From contig JAACMV010000020.1 in assembly GCA_010909725.1 (NCBI GenBank), positions 372,001 through 436,000 on the forward strand: a stretch of 64,000 nucleotides of DNA, written 5' to 3'. Origin of the DNA: Picochlorum sp. 'celeri'. Its lineage: Eukaryota; Chlorophyta; Trebouxiophyceae. The position numbers and the translations under genes were made by a program. Below are positions 29,705 to 39,269 of the stretch, piece after piece. The notes under the pieces were generated by a model. It saw nothing but the letters and a program-made list of their open reading frames with translations. It was not told the DNA's origin and ran no database searches. Each line of letters starts with the position of its first letter. Positions within the stretch are counted from its first letter, which is position 1.

Positions 29705-31512
29705 TTACAAATTATTTGAATTATTCTCTTCTCCACGGGATAAGACCTCCCCAGTCACAATGTCAATGGCACCATTTTGGACGGCAGATTCCGAATCCCA
29801 GGTGGCAATTTCATCAAACGTTCTCCGATCCAAAAACCTATCAATCCAGGATTTATTAACACGAGTATCTTTATCGCTTTTGAGAATCTCAACAAGCCTT
29901 TCGTATGATGGTTTGTGCTGTTCTACGGCGAGTAATTTGGAATCCTTGGCACTAGACCCCATCCAATACACTTGCCATTTTCCAGGATAGCAACGGAGGA
30001 CTCGAACCTCATCCCCCATGATGCGGATGCGTTGTAAATAATACACATACTCTAGGCTATTGATAAATTTCTCTGACAACGCGCGTTGCTTCCCAAATCC
30101 AAAATCTGACACGACTTGGCCGTTGAGCTGCCACTGAGGGTTGATGATGAGGTTGAGGCGTTCTCCGCTCAGCGCATTATCTATTCGCTGCAATGATGGT
30201 ATGGTCTCGGCGGTAGGGAACAGCACTGCTGCAAGCTTTTCACTCTGCCATGCGCCGACACAATCTGTTTCATCCAGGAATTCAGCAGTAATACGACCTT
30301 GTAGGCCATCCACATCTTTTAGGATGAGAAGCAGAGATTCAACAATTGGCAAGGCTACTCTAAACTGTTGCTTGATGCCACCGGGCCATCCCCCATCAAT
30401 TGCAGAGTTTTGTTGAGGAAGTAGAATCTCTAGATTCTGTCGTCGTATGCCGTCCTCCCAGGCCCGTTGGACGGCGGCTGCTGCTTGTGCAACACATTGA
30501 TCCTGTTGGACTGGCAAGGGGAAAATGATTGTGCCATCCTTGGACACTGCAACCTCTGACCCTCCCCGCAATGACCTCATCGGCCACTTGGAAAAACGGT
30601 CTGTCCTTACTACTGATTTTGCATCACTTGCAGGTGTCGTGGGATAGGGGAATGCGTTGGAGCGAGGCTGATCTGATAAAGGATCCAATACACTTTCATT
30701 CTCAAAAATAACCTCCACTGGCTCAGGCATGTCTGGTTTCAACGTGACATTCTGCTTCACCTTGTTCAACTGTGGACATGTTGTTTTTCTATGCCCTATT
30801 TCTCCACACACACTGCATGTAGGAGGTCGTCGCTTGCTCTTTGCAGTCACCCTCTTCTCTGTACTAGCACTAGGAGATCCACTCAACTGCGGGCAGGTCT
30901 TCTTATTATGCCCTTCTTGTCCACACACACTACACCGTTTCCTCTTTCCTACTTGCCGCAGCGACGGATCGCTGGCATATCTCGCTCGAACCGAATTAGA
31001 AATCTTCCGTCGGTGTTCCTGAGCCAAAGGACCTCTATTCTGCATTGCCTGTTTAATTGCCAAACGCCTCTCCTCTGTCATCACAGTAGGCTTTCTTTGT
31101 TTCTCATTCGAATCATCATCTTCCATATCCGTCAGATTCAAGTCTTTACTATCAATAAGCTTTCGTGGAGTGTAATCTGGCCTCTGGCTCCAAGGAACAC
31201 AGACAGGACAGGGCAAGTACCCAGCAGATGATTTTATCATTCGCCTTCCCCCACACTCTCGACATAAAGGAGATGAGAGTGGTGTATAGGATCCATTCTC
31301 GGACTGCGCATGGAGACGAGTGCGCTCACAGCGCTTGGCTCGAGTGTCCCACAGGACTGGCGAGGCCCTAGGCGGTCGACTGTATCCATTTCCCACGGGC
31401 GCAAACAGAACCTATATAGCATTATTATTCAGTTAATGAATACAAGTGATAATATATAAGGGTAGGTGGGATTGGGCACCAAGCTGAAATACGCGCATAC
31501 CTTGAGTGACAT
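29705..31512 (-). CDS. plastid DUF1995 protein with NUMOD3 motif and two zinc knuckles
   Basis: The unspliced frame begins at a GTG. A better start is a 12-nt exon, 31512-31501 (MSLK), joined over an 89-nt intron (GTATGC...ATATAG) to 31411-29705, giving 572 residues with an Arg/Ser-rich, transit-like N-terminus. In order it has CRECGG...CPVC (a zinc ribbon-like pair), a NUMOD3-type stretch (EERRLAIKQAMQNRG...HRRKISNSV), two C-x2-C-x4-H-x4-C knuckles (CSVCGQEGHNKKTC and CSVCGEIGHRKTTC), and from about residue 300 a DUF1995 domain (FPLPVQQDQCVAQAAAAVQRAW to the C-terminus). DUF1995 proteins in plants include LPA3-like plastid factors. The knuckles suggest RNA or DNA binding. Confidence 0.78.
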
Positions 31513-31920
31513 GTGACTGACAGCCACATGTCGATGACTTGTCGAGCTTTGGGGCTCTATTGGTGAGCTCTTTTGCATTTCCTTGAACTATTTCAAATTC
31601 TTTTGACAAAAATGATCCGGTTTGTGCATATCACGGCTACATATTTTTGCACAAGACACTGCAAGACCAAGCAGAAGCAATACTTGAATAGTAGTTCTGC
31701 TTCCTGTAACCACTCGGGTATTATTATCTCTCGTCGAATACTTTCAGATATTTATTAGTGACCCAATTCCTGTGACAATGCGGGTGTTTCTTGAGACGGA
31801 CCACATCGGATGTGGTCATGTTTCAAAGTAGGAAATCCACCATTCTGAGAAATCTTAAAAAACACACGGAGCCAATCTGGACAGCGATCCTGCAATCAAA
31901 AAAAGTATCTCAAGAGTAGT
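31513..31920. other. divergent intergenic region
   Basis: About 400 bases lie between the DUF1995 gene and the PIN-like carrier gene. No supported ORF or RNA gene. Confidence 0.5.
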
Positions 31921-33573
31921 ATGAAAAGTTTGCAGCATACGAAAGCCAGCCATTGTGCGGGCACCCAGCTTTGTAGGGCGACAATGAGGTGTCGACATGT
32001 GGCCAGGCTTTCGAGGAAAGACACGTCTCGGCTGATTGATCCTCAACATGTTCCATTGCATTGTTCAAAAATAGGTTATAGTAGTGCCGGGGAAAAAAAA
32101 AGCCCTGGATCGGTCTCTATACGAACAACAAGTGCCCTTGGGACAGCACAGGCTGTTGGGTGGTCTGGGCTGTATTCTTTCGTGCGTGAGAGTATCGATC
32201 CAGTGGTACTGACATCGACAACGTCAGCATCTTTAAAGCTTCTAATCATCTGTATGGCTGTGCGATGGCTTTCGGAGAGTGGAAGGATTCCTGTGAACAC
32301 ATCTGTTGTCCTGGCACAGGTATGGATGTTTGTGTCTGGTTACTCCTTGAGGAAGCAGTTGTACATGCACCGTGTTTTTTTTATTGTTCAGGTTTCTTTT
32401 CAGCTTTTAATACCATGCATGCTGTTTGTCAAAGTAGTGTCGATCCTGGCGATGCAGTCGGATCCAGGGTTGTTGGTGGGCATGGCAGTTGCTGCTGTGA
32501 CGCAGATTGGCGTAGGGGCTTTTTGGGGAAGCCTGTTGTCTCCCCTGGTAGATGAAGATAGCATGAGTTCTTTTAAAATTGCAGGATGGGCACCATTTGC
32601 GAAGAAAAAGGCTAGTACTACTGTTGCCGAAGCAACATCAAAGGCCATGGGTGTTCCACATGCGACTGCAGCGTTGCTGCCCAAGCCGGAGAAGGCTTCA
32701 GCTGGATACAAAAGTCTTATTGCGGCCGCGTGCGCGTTTCAGAATTCTTTTACTTTACCAGCAGTGTTTTTGCTGAGTTTACTTCCTGGGGCTATAGCAG
32801 ATAGGGCTGTGGCATACCTGGGTCTCTATTTGTTGGCCTGGTCACCATGCTTGTGGAGTTTTGGCTTGTATTCGATTCAGAGAGGGTATCAAAGGGATCA
32901 AGGCATGGGGCAGAAGTTTTCATGGTCTCAAATGCTGAAAGGTACCATGAATCCACCCGTGATTGCAGTTGTATTGGCTGTTTGTTTGGGGCTGACTCCT
33001 ATTGGACAGAGTATTTTCTCGACAGGGAGCATGTCTACAGCTGGAATTGTGCTACCATTTGAGCTTTCAATAGTTTCATTTGGTTTACAGAATGTTTATG
33101 AAGTCATTGAAATGCTTGGTGGTGGTACATTAGCGATACAGACGTTGGTTCTAGCAGCATCTCTTCTACAGCCTGCAGATGGTGCACCGCCAAAGCGCGC
33201 GCCTGGTATTCTTGGGGAAATCAAAAGCTTCTTCAAGAGTGAGTCCTTGGCTGAGACACGAGCATTATGCGTTCTAGGTATTGTTAGATTCATCCTGGCT
33301 CCAACGACCGCGATTCTGCTGTTCAGGATGCTTTCACAGATGACTCTGTTCAGCACTGTGCTTTCTGATCCCATCTTCTTGTTTGTTGTCGCTGTACAAT
33401 CAGTGATGCCATCCGCGCAAAATCTTCTCATAGCGCTGCAGCTAAATCAAGTCACCCAAGGAGCTGCGCCAGAACTAGCACGGCTCCTCCTGAAGCTATA
33501 TGCTTTGGCCATCTTACCAGTTACAGTATGGGTGACTGGTTTTGCATCTCGTCTAGCAATTCCTCTTGTGTAA
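31921..33573 (+). CDS. auxin-efflux-carrier-like (PIN-LIKES/MTP family) membrane protein
   Basis: The frame is open throughout, but a 72-nt intron at 32320-32391 (GTATGG...GTTCAG) very likely interrupts it. Removing it joins VLAQ to VSFQLLIPCMLFVKVVSILA, the expected first PIN-fold helix with the conserved PC/PA element. The spliced protein has 526 residues. The first 80 or so are basic and Ser-rich, as in an organelle presequence. About ten helices follow in two bundles around a hydrophilic loop (about residues 190-245). The last is a VMPSAQNLLIALQL-type helix, which matches the family signature. PILS proteins move auxin-like compounds across ER membranes in plants; the algal substrate is unknown. 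Confidence 0.75.
   Translation: MKSLQHTKASHCAGTQLCRATMRCRHVARLSRKDTSRLIDPQHVPLHCSKIGYSSAGEKKSPGSVSIRTTSALGTAQAVGWSGLYSFVRESIDPVVLTSTTSASLKLLIICMAVRWLSESGRIPVNTSVVLAQVWMFVSGYSLRKQLYMHRVFFIVQVSFQLLIPCMLFVKVVSILAMQSDPGLLVGMAVAAVTQIGVGAFWGSLLSPLVDEDSMSSFKIAGWAPFAKKKASTTVAEATSKAMGVPHATAALLPKPEKASAGYKSLIAAACAFQNSFTLPAVFLLSLLPGAIADRAVAYLGLYLLAWSPCLWSFGLYSIQRGYQRDQGMGQKFSWSQMLKGTMNPPVIAVVLAVCLGLTPIGQSIFSTGSMSTAGIVLPFELSIVSFGLQNVYEVIEMLGGGTLAIQTLVLAASLLQPADGAPPKRAPGILGEIKSFFKSESLAETRALCVLGIVRFILAPTTAILLFRMLSQMTLFSTVLSDPIFLFVVAVQSVMPSAQNLLIALQLNQVTQGAAPELARLLLKLYALAILPVTVWVTGFASRLAIPLV
32320..32391 (+). other. in-frame 72-nt intron in the PIN-like gene
   Basis: GTATGG at the start, GTTCAG at the end with a T-rich tract before it, length divisible by three and no stop. 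Its translation (GYSLRKQLYMHRVFF) does not fit the helix that it splits. Confidence 0.7.
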
Positions 33574-33579
33574 CTATAA

Positions 33580-34950
33580 TCACTTCGTAGTCTTCTTCTT
33601 CTTCTTCTTTGTTTCCGTAGTCTTCTTTCTTTTCATCTTATCAGATCCAAAGAATTCTTCGTCAGGATTTTCTCCAACCTCTTTGACGTACCACTCAACG
33701 TCATGCTCTGCTTGTGGCACATTGTCTGCAGTCTGATTCTGTTCTTCCCACCACTGCTTCTTTCTCTTTTCCTTCTTGCTTTCCTTGGCCTCTTCCTTCA
33801 TCTTCTTAAGAGCCTGCTTTCGCTTGACATTCTCCTCTTGCTCTCTCTTTCTCTGTTCTTTCAGCTTTCTCTTCTCCTCAATCTCCACATCTTTCTCAGC
33901 AATTTGCTCAGCTGTCCGTGATTCAAACCTATGGTACAAAACCTTGCCATCACACAAACCCTCTTCCACCTTGATCACTTCCAGCTCCATACGTGGACCT
34001 ATTTCTGTCAACTTGATCCGAGATTGGCGCGTCCCTCGAAACTCGCCCTTTCTATTCCGATCCTCCAATTCAACCTTTCCAGCCTCTGCATCTTCACCTT
34101 CACTCTCAGACCCATACCCACTCTTTGTCATCAGTTCCGAAATATCCTCTAACGCCCCAAGATCTGGCGTCTCTCTTTTTCTATCTAAAAGTTTTTTCAA
34201 ATTCTTCGCGACCCCTGCCGCCTTGACAGCAATGGAATAATGCCTCAACACAATCCTTTTGCTCTCTGCATTATACTCCAAAAGCAACACTCTCTGACAC
34301 GTCGACAACTTTGTCGTCGTCACATTAATCGTCGGAAAAAGATTCTGAAACATGACAGAAACAAGTTTCAAATGTTCCGCATCCTCAGATGACGCAGAAT
34401 TAAACGAGTTCATCACAACCAATGGGTGAGTCAACCAAATTGACTGAGGACACCTCGGCCTCTGCAGTGATGCCAACACATCTCGCATCAATGAATACTC
34501 ATGAATTCTAAATGTCACTGTAGGTCCTCGGGGAGATTTTCCTATCCGAAGATACGACGCATTATGCGTCGCAGTAAGCAACAGGAAATGTGTCACCCCA
34601 AGTGGACCTGCAACATGAACAAAGTCCTTGAGCACATTCTTTTTATGCTGCTTGAGATTCGTCGCTGTGTTTGGAGACATCAGTTTCCTCAAATCTTTCT
34701 CCAAATCTTTCAAAAGACTGGCATGTCGACCCCGACGCAGCACAAAAGACTTTGGCTGTCCCTTTTTAGAAGGATCTTCTGACTCTTTGATATGCGTTCT
34801 CTTCTTCCTCTGCACACGAATATACATAAAATGGATTAGTTTTTGGTATTATGAATCGTATGCATTGCTTTGCATTGTTTTGCAGTTGACACAAATGACA
34901 TGTCTACATGCATGGCACCTCCATGTACATACCCTCCGTGTTCGAGCCAT
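33580..34950 (-). CDS. PPAN: Peter Pan / SSF1 Brix-domain ribosome biogenesis factor
   Basis: Exon 1 is only 18 nt (34950-34933, MARTRR). A 123-nt intron (GTATGT...GTGCAG) leads to exon 2 at 34809-33580. The 415-residue product starts MARTRRRKKRTHIKE, as expected for the family. The Brix domain spans about residues 25-290: PKSFVLRRGRHASLLKDLEK and LKDFVHVAGPLGVTHFLLLT, with a sigma-70-like end region (ELTEIGPRMELEVIKVEEGL-type). A long Lys/Glu coiled coil (KKRKLKEQRKREQEEN-type) and a Lys-rich C-terminus follow. SSF1/Peter Pan acts in the nucleolus in 27S pre-rRNA processing and 60S assembly. Its stop is 6 bases from the stop of the convergent carrier gene. Confidence 0.9.
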
Positions 34951-35447
34951 TGTATGTGGTATTTAGGGATACTAATGGTTCCAAAATGATTTTACCTTGC
35001 TTCATTGTCCATTATCACGGCAGTATGCTGGGGTTTCCATTGACGAGTTCCGTAAATGGTATATATAGGACGCCTGTCGGCGTCGCCTACTCCCCAGATT
35101 GATATCCGCACCACCATCGCAGGACCTCCATCCACAAATTACTATTATTATTCTTCGGAACTCTCAGAAGAGTCATGTACGTGTGATTGCCGTGATTGTG
35201 TTCTGTTTGTTTTCCAGACGCCGCACCTGGCGACGCCGACCAGTGGGAAAATTCTGCAGCCTTCCTGCGACGATTGGGCAAGCATGAAATCAATGAATTA
35301 AATCATAAATTTGTGTATCTGACGTTGATGTGCTTGTTTTGTCCTTGTGCAGACCGGGGAATCGAGTTGGCCACTGTTCAAGAGCCGACGCGGAAAACAC
35401 AACAGAACCTGCTGCTTCTATTTTAGAGTAATAAGAGACTATTCAAT
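34951..35447. other. eS10 promoter and probable spliced 5' leader
   Basis: A TATATATA box (about 35060-35067) lies 380 bases before the eS10 ATG. The stretch between has AG acceptor-like ends after T-rich tracts (near 35217 and 35352) and GT donor-like sites. It is best read as the leader of eS10 with one or two introns. A small spliced peptide gene here cannot be excluded. Confidence 0.45.
35060..35067 (+). promoter_or_regulatory. TATA box, probably for eS10
   Basis: ATATATAG-type box within GTATATATAGG, the only good TATA upstream of the ribosomal protein gene. Confidence 0.45.
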
Positions 35448-35891
35448 ATGTTGATCTCTAAGAAGAATCGTCGTGAGGTGTACAAGTACCTCTTCAAGGA
35501 GGGTGTCTTGTATGCTGAGAAGGACTTCAACCTTCCAAGCCACCCAGAGATTGAGGGTGTGCCAAACTTGGAGGTTATCAAGTTGATGCAGAGTTTCAAG
35601 AGCAGAGAGCTTGTGACTGAGCGTTATGCTTGGCGTCACTACTACTGGTTCCTCACTGATGCAGGAATTGAGTACTTGAGAGAGTACTTGTGCCTCCCAG
35701 AGGAGATTGTGCCAGCTACATTGAAAAAGTCTGCCCTTCCACTGGAGCGTAACACTCGCCCACCTCGTGGAGATCGTCCAAGACGCTTTGATGACGGACC
35801 TCGTGGAGGATACCGCTCTGAGAAGGCTGGAGCTCCAGGAGAGTACCGTCCAGAGTTCCGTGGTGGCTTTGGACGTGGAGCTGCCCAGTAA
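35448..35891 (+). CDS. RPS10: 40S ribosomal protein eS10
   Basis: The 147-residue protein begins [20 protein letters not shown], as eS10 does. It keeps the winged-helix body ([40 protein letters not shown]) and ends in a Gly/Arg/Asp-rich tail with PRGDRPRR and GRGAAQ. It is part of the small-subunit beak near uS3. The length is normal and there is no intron inside the coding region. The start ATG is fixed by homology. Its codon use is visibly more restricted than that of its neighbours (many GAG, CTT, GGA), as expected for high expression. Confidence 0.97.
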   Translation: MLISKKNRREVYKYLFKEGVLYAEKDFNLPSHPEIEGVPNLEVIKLMQSFKSRELVTERYAWRHYYWFLTDAGIEYLREYLCLPEEIVPATLKKSALPLERNTRPPRGDRPRRFDDGPRGGYRSEKAGAPGEYRPEFRGGFGRGAAQ

Positions 35892-35962
35892 ATGTCATAT
35901 GATAGTATCTATTCCTGTAATACAGAGCAGTAATTTATATTTGGATATATTACATGTGATGA

Positions 35963-38383
35963 TTACTGAATGATGGAATCCTTGTAGATGTCAATATTCG
36001 CCTTTGTCAGCATTCTGCACTGCTCCCACTTGAGTGGCTTTTTAGTAAAGGGGCAAACACCTTGCTCTGCAAGAACAGCCTTCCAAGTTGCTGCACCCAT
36101 CACGTGACCATACGGTGATATTGCTGGCCTGATGACAGGTTCCAGGGTGATTGGATCCATGAAATCTGGGAGAGGGTTGTCGGAATCAACCTTCAATGCT
36201 GCCTCTTCATCCCCATTCTCTTGCAGCCTGTTTCTGTATCTCTCTGTTCGACTGACGGAGCTCCATTTACTAGACATGAAGCGCGCTTCATCATCTTCTT
36301 CATCTCCTGACTCGAGTGCAGAGTCTCGATCCTGCTGATGACGTGCAACTCTGCCACCCCTCTGCCTTTTTGATTTGGTGAAACGATCTGTGATTGATCT
36401 TGACTGGCGTCGAGATGATTTTGACGCATTTGATGGGACTGGAAGTCCAGCTGCAGCTTGTTGGCGCACAGCCTTGCCCGTCCAGTACTCGAAGCATTCT
36501 TGATTGGGATCGAGTGCTTCCACAGCAACAACAATATCAGGCTGGTTGAACCCAAAGTATTCTGGCCCAGCAATTGCAGTTCGAGGAGGAGGAGGCAAGT
36601 CTTCACCAGCAGCTCTTCTTGCCTCAATTTCTGCATTAATACGCTTCAACACAGCTGTCCAACATCCTGTGCAACTCTTTGCAATCAATGGTTCATCTGG
36701 CCTATCGAGAGCAACTACTCTGAATGTTGGTGCTGGCCAGAAAGTCCCACCTCGACCAATAACATCACACTCGTGGACACATAACGAGTCGATCGCCACG
36801 GAAGATCGGAACAGTGTTCGGGATTTAAATCCTTCTGGGAATATGTAGCCGGCATTATACCACCCCTTTTGGGCCCTCAACGTACCAACCTCAAGAAGTT
36901 CAGCAGATTTGTGACTCTTTTGCTTCACTCTCCCTCTATTCGTATGCCCTCTTGCAGAAATAACGGAAGATGCTGTTCCCTTATCGATGGCGCTTTTGAT
37001 GAGTCCCTCCTCAGTATCTGGGCTGCTCTTCTTGCGCAACGTCTTCTTGGTCTGCCTGCTCCCAGACACAACGTCCCCGTCATCAGCAGAAGAGTTTGCT
37101 CTATATACAGAAGAGCACTGCCTCCTTTTGGACGAACGCAGGGTTGCTGAAATACCGTCATGATCGCTCAGCGTTGCCTCGCTTGAGCACGCCTGGGAAA
37201 CAACTTTGCAGTCTTGCTCATCGCCATGTGCCGCAATTGGCACAGGCTCTTTATCTGACGAGTCCAAAATCTCTCGAATGCTCACAGCCTTTTCTGGATT
37301 CACAGTTCCAAGCGACTCCAGAATGTATGCCACCATTTTCTTGGACAATTTACCAAGGATGGCAGCTGCATCCTTGTCATTCGCACATGCCACTTTTTCC
37401 AAATACCCCTCTGTTTTCGGATCAATTTCTGGATCAACTGCTCTCACAGTCCTCTGCCGAGATGACCTCCGAGTGGCAGACGGAGGTGCCTCCTCTTTGG
37501 CAGTCTGCTCCTCAGAGACCTCTCCAGGGTCAGAGTCAGGGATTGTCTGCACCTGCTTCACTTCAGATTGAGTAAGCTCCTGAATATTACCCTCGCTATC
37601 CTCCTTCACCAGTGCATACACCTTTGGAACACTCACCGGAGTCTCTCCATTCTGGGACAATGGCACAGCTTCTTCTCCTGCTCCACTCGTGGTGCGATGG
37701 TCTGGAGTCACATCCGAGGCGTCCTCCGCCTCCCTCGCCACATTCTCATTATTTTCATTCCTAGTATTCTGCAACTTTCTCATCACTACTTTTCGACCAC
37801 TCTTACCCTGAAAACCCTTGCCTCTAAAAGCCCCAACAAATATAGTACCCTCGAGGCTTGCTCGATCCACAACTTTGGGACGCTGTCCATCCGGCTTCGC
37901 ATGCCAATGATCCGACTTTTTCGCATTGCTTCGAGTCTGACGACTGCTACCACCACGCTGCTCACGAGAATTCGGATCCATCACATGTCTACGGAATCCT
38001 GAATCACTCACCAAACGTGCAGCTGCCTGCTCTTCATCTCCTTTACACAACTCAAGCGCCCTACTCGCCTCTGCATCGCTGATATCAGGACAAACTTCTT
38101 TCAACTCTTGGATCTTCCTCTCCCGTTCCTTCTTCTCGAACAATTCATACATTTTACGTTGGTGTTCCACCCTCCTCTGAATCACAGCCTGCTCCTCCTC
38201 AGTCAGCGTTCTCTTATCCAAATCTTGAAACACATTCTCCTTCCTATGAATCGCAATCGTAGACATGCCTTCCTGAAACATCTCCTTCAAGCTGGGATCA
38301 GTCTGCACGTCCTCTTCAGCACCCCCTTGCTGCTCTCCCACCAACTCACGTGGGGGAGGCACATGGCTCGTCGTATCACACAT
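35963..38383 (-). CDS. CUE - FYR (FYRN/FYRC) - U-box protein, probable chromatin ubiquitin ligase
   Basis: An 806-residue protein without introns. A CUE/UBA-like helix triple lies at about residues 96-130 (KEVCPDISDAEASRALELCK). A basic, disordered region follows. At about 500-635 are FYRN and FYRC: GWYNAGYIFPEGFKSRTLFR, TFRVVALDRPDEPLIAKS with CWTAVLKRI, and YFGFNQPDIVVAVEALDP. At about 738-806 is a U-box: PDFMDPITLEPVIRPAISPY, GHVMGAATW and CPFTKKPL. FYR domains are known from trithorax/MLL, TBRG1 and JmjC proteins; CUE binds ubiquitin; U-boxes are E3 ligase domains. The combination suggests a nuclear ligase. The U-box is divergent, so activity is inferred. Confidence 0.8.
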   Translation of the reverse strand: MCDTTSHVPPPRELVGEQQGGAEEDVQTDPSLKEMFQEGMSTIAIHRKENVFQDLDKRTLTEEEQAVIQRRVEHQRKMYELFEKKERERKIQELKEVCPDISDAEASRALELCKGDEEQAAARLVSDSGFRRHVMDPNSREQRGGSSRQTRSNAKKSDHWHAKPDGQRPKVVDRASLEGTIFVGAFRGKGFQGKSGRKVVMRKLQNTRNENNENVAREAEDASDVTPDHRTTSGAGEEAVPLSQNGETPVSVPKVYALVKEDSEGNIQELTQSEVKQVQTIPDSDPGEVSEEQTAKEEAPPSATRRSSRQRTVRAVDPEIDPKTEGYLEKVACANDKDAAAILGKLSKKMVAYILESLGTVNPEKAVSIREILDSSDKEPVPIAAHGDEQDCKVVSQACSSEATLSDHDGISATLRSSKRRQCSSVYRANSSADDGDVVSGSRQTKKTLRKKSSPDTEEGLIKSAIDKGTASSVISARGHTNRGRVKQKSHKSAELLEVGTLRAQKGWYNAGYIFPEGFKSRTLFRSSVAIDSLCVHECDVIGRGGTFWPAPTFRVVALDRPDEPLIAKSCTGCWTAVLKRINAEIEARRAAGEDLPPPPRTAIAGPEYFGFNQPDIVVAVEALDPNQECFEYWTGKAVRQQAAAGLPVPSNASKSSRRQSRSITDRFTKSKRQRGGRVARHQQDRDSALESGDEEDDEARFMSSKWSSVSRTERYRNRLQENGDEEAALKVDSDNPLPDFMDPITLEPVIRPAISPYGHVMGAATWKAVLAEQGVCPFTKKPLKWEQCRMLTKANIDIYKDSIIQ

Positions 38384-38815
38384 CCGTCAACAGAAATCTT
38401 TACTAATAAATCAGCCGTGATGCTGTGTATGGAATGGGATTGAATGACTGAATCACTGAATGCGCTCTCACCGAGTCAACAACGACAAATCCTTCTCCAA
38501 GCCCAGGACCGCTGGATATAGATCAAAGGGTGATATTGCACACAGGAATAGCAATATATGCCCAATCAATAAAAAAAAATCCCTGCGGCACTCTACAACG
38601 CCTTATAGAGCACCAGCAAACACTGTCTCAGCGACACACGCAAGCGGTTGTGTTGGAGGTATAATTGAAGCAAAAACGACACAACAGCAATGCGTTTTAA
38701 CCCTCAAGAATATAATTCGATTTACAAGTGCAAAAAAATCGGAGATCACAGTCAGGTCATGGGATGGCAAAATTCGAATGTGATTTAAAAGCGGATGGCC
38801 TTCTGCCGGACAAAA
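38384..38815. other. intergenic region upstream of the FYR gene
   Basis: About 430 bases, A+T-rich. Nothing recognised apart from the 5S gene that follows. Confidence 0.5.
38811..38815 (-). terminator. polymerase III terminator of the 5S gene
   Basis: The minus strand has CTTTTG immediately after the 3' end of the 5S rRNA, a four-T stop typical for polymerase III. Confidence 0.6.
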
Positions 38816-38931
38816 GATTCGTCACCGGGGCTTCCCGTGTCATCTCTGTCCACAGTACTGGTCCGGCCCAATCCAGCTTAACTTCCGAGATCGGACGGGA
38901 TCGGGTGTATTCTGGATGGTATGAACGAATC
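38816..38931 (-). rRNA. 5S ribosomal RNA
   Basis: The minus strand reads GATTCGTTCATACCATCCAG at the 5' end and ends CCCCGGTGACGAATC. Bases 1-7 (GATTCGT) pair exactly with the 3' ACGAATC to form helix I. The conserved core CCCGATCCCGTCCGATCTCG, GAAGTTAAGC and CACGGGAAGCCCCGG are all present, including the internal A box GTTAAGCTGG for TFIIIA and polymerase III. The 116 bases are in the normal range. CTTTTG follows directly and is a likely terminator. It is a single copy here, not an array. Confidence 0.93.
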
Positions 38932-39269
38932 ATACCAGAGAGAAATTGATCTGGTATACAAAGGGAAGAATATCAGAAAGAGTTCCTTAAATAGATATAT
39001 ACAGATGCTTCTCATTCCAAAAACTTACATGTACTTGTGGAGACCTGGCCAACTTTTGAATCCACGATGGATTAATTTGAAGGAGATTGTACCTCTTCTT
39101 ACAATTTGAAGGGAACCTTCTTTGATCGGTGACTACCTAGTATGTGAGAAGAAGGAGAATTTGATTCCAAAAAAGCCATAGGTAAAAAAAAATCAGTGTT
39201 GGCGTCTTTATCTCTGCAACAGCAGTGCAAGTGGATCTGTAACTGATTTTTTACTTGTATTTTAAAATT
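38932..39269. other. intergenic region
   Basis: About 340 bases between the 5S gene and the apyrase gene. No gene is seen. If the apyrase needs a signal or anchor exon, it would have to lie here. Confidence 0.4.
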
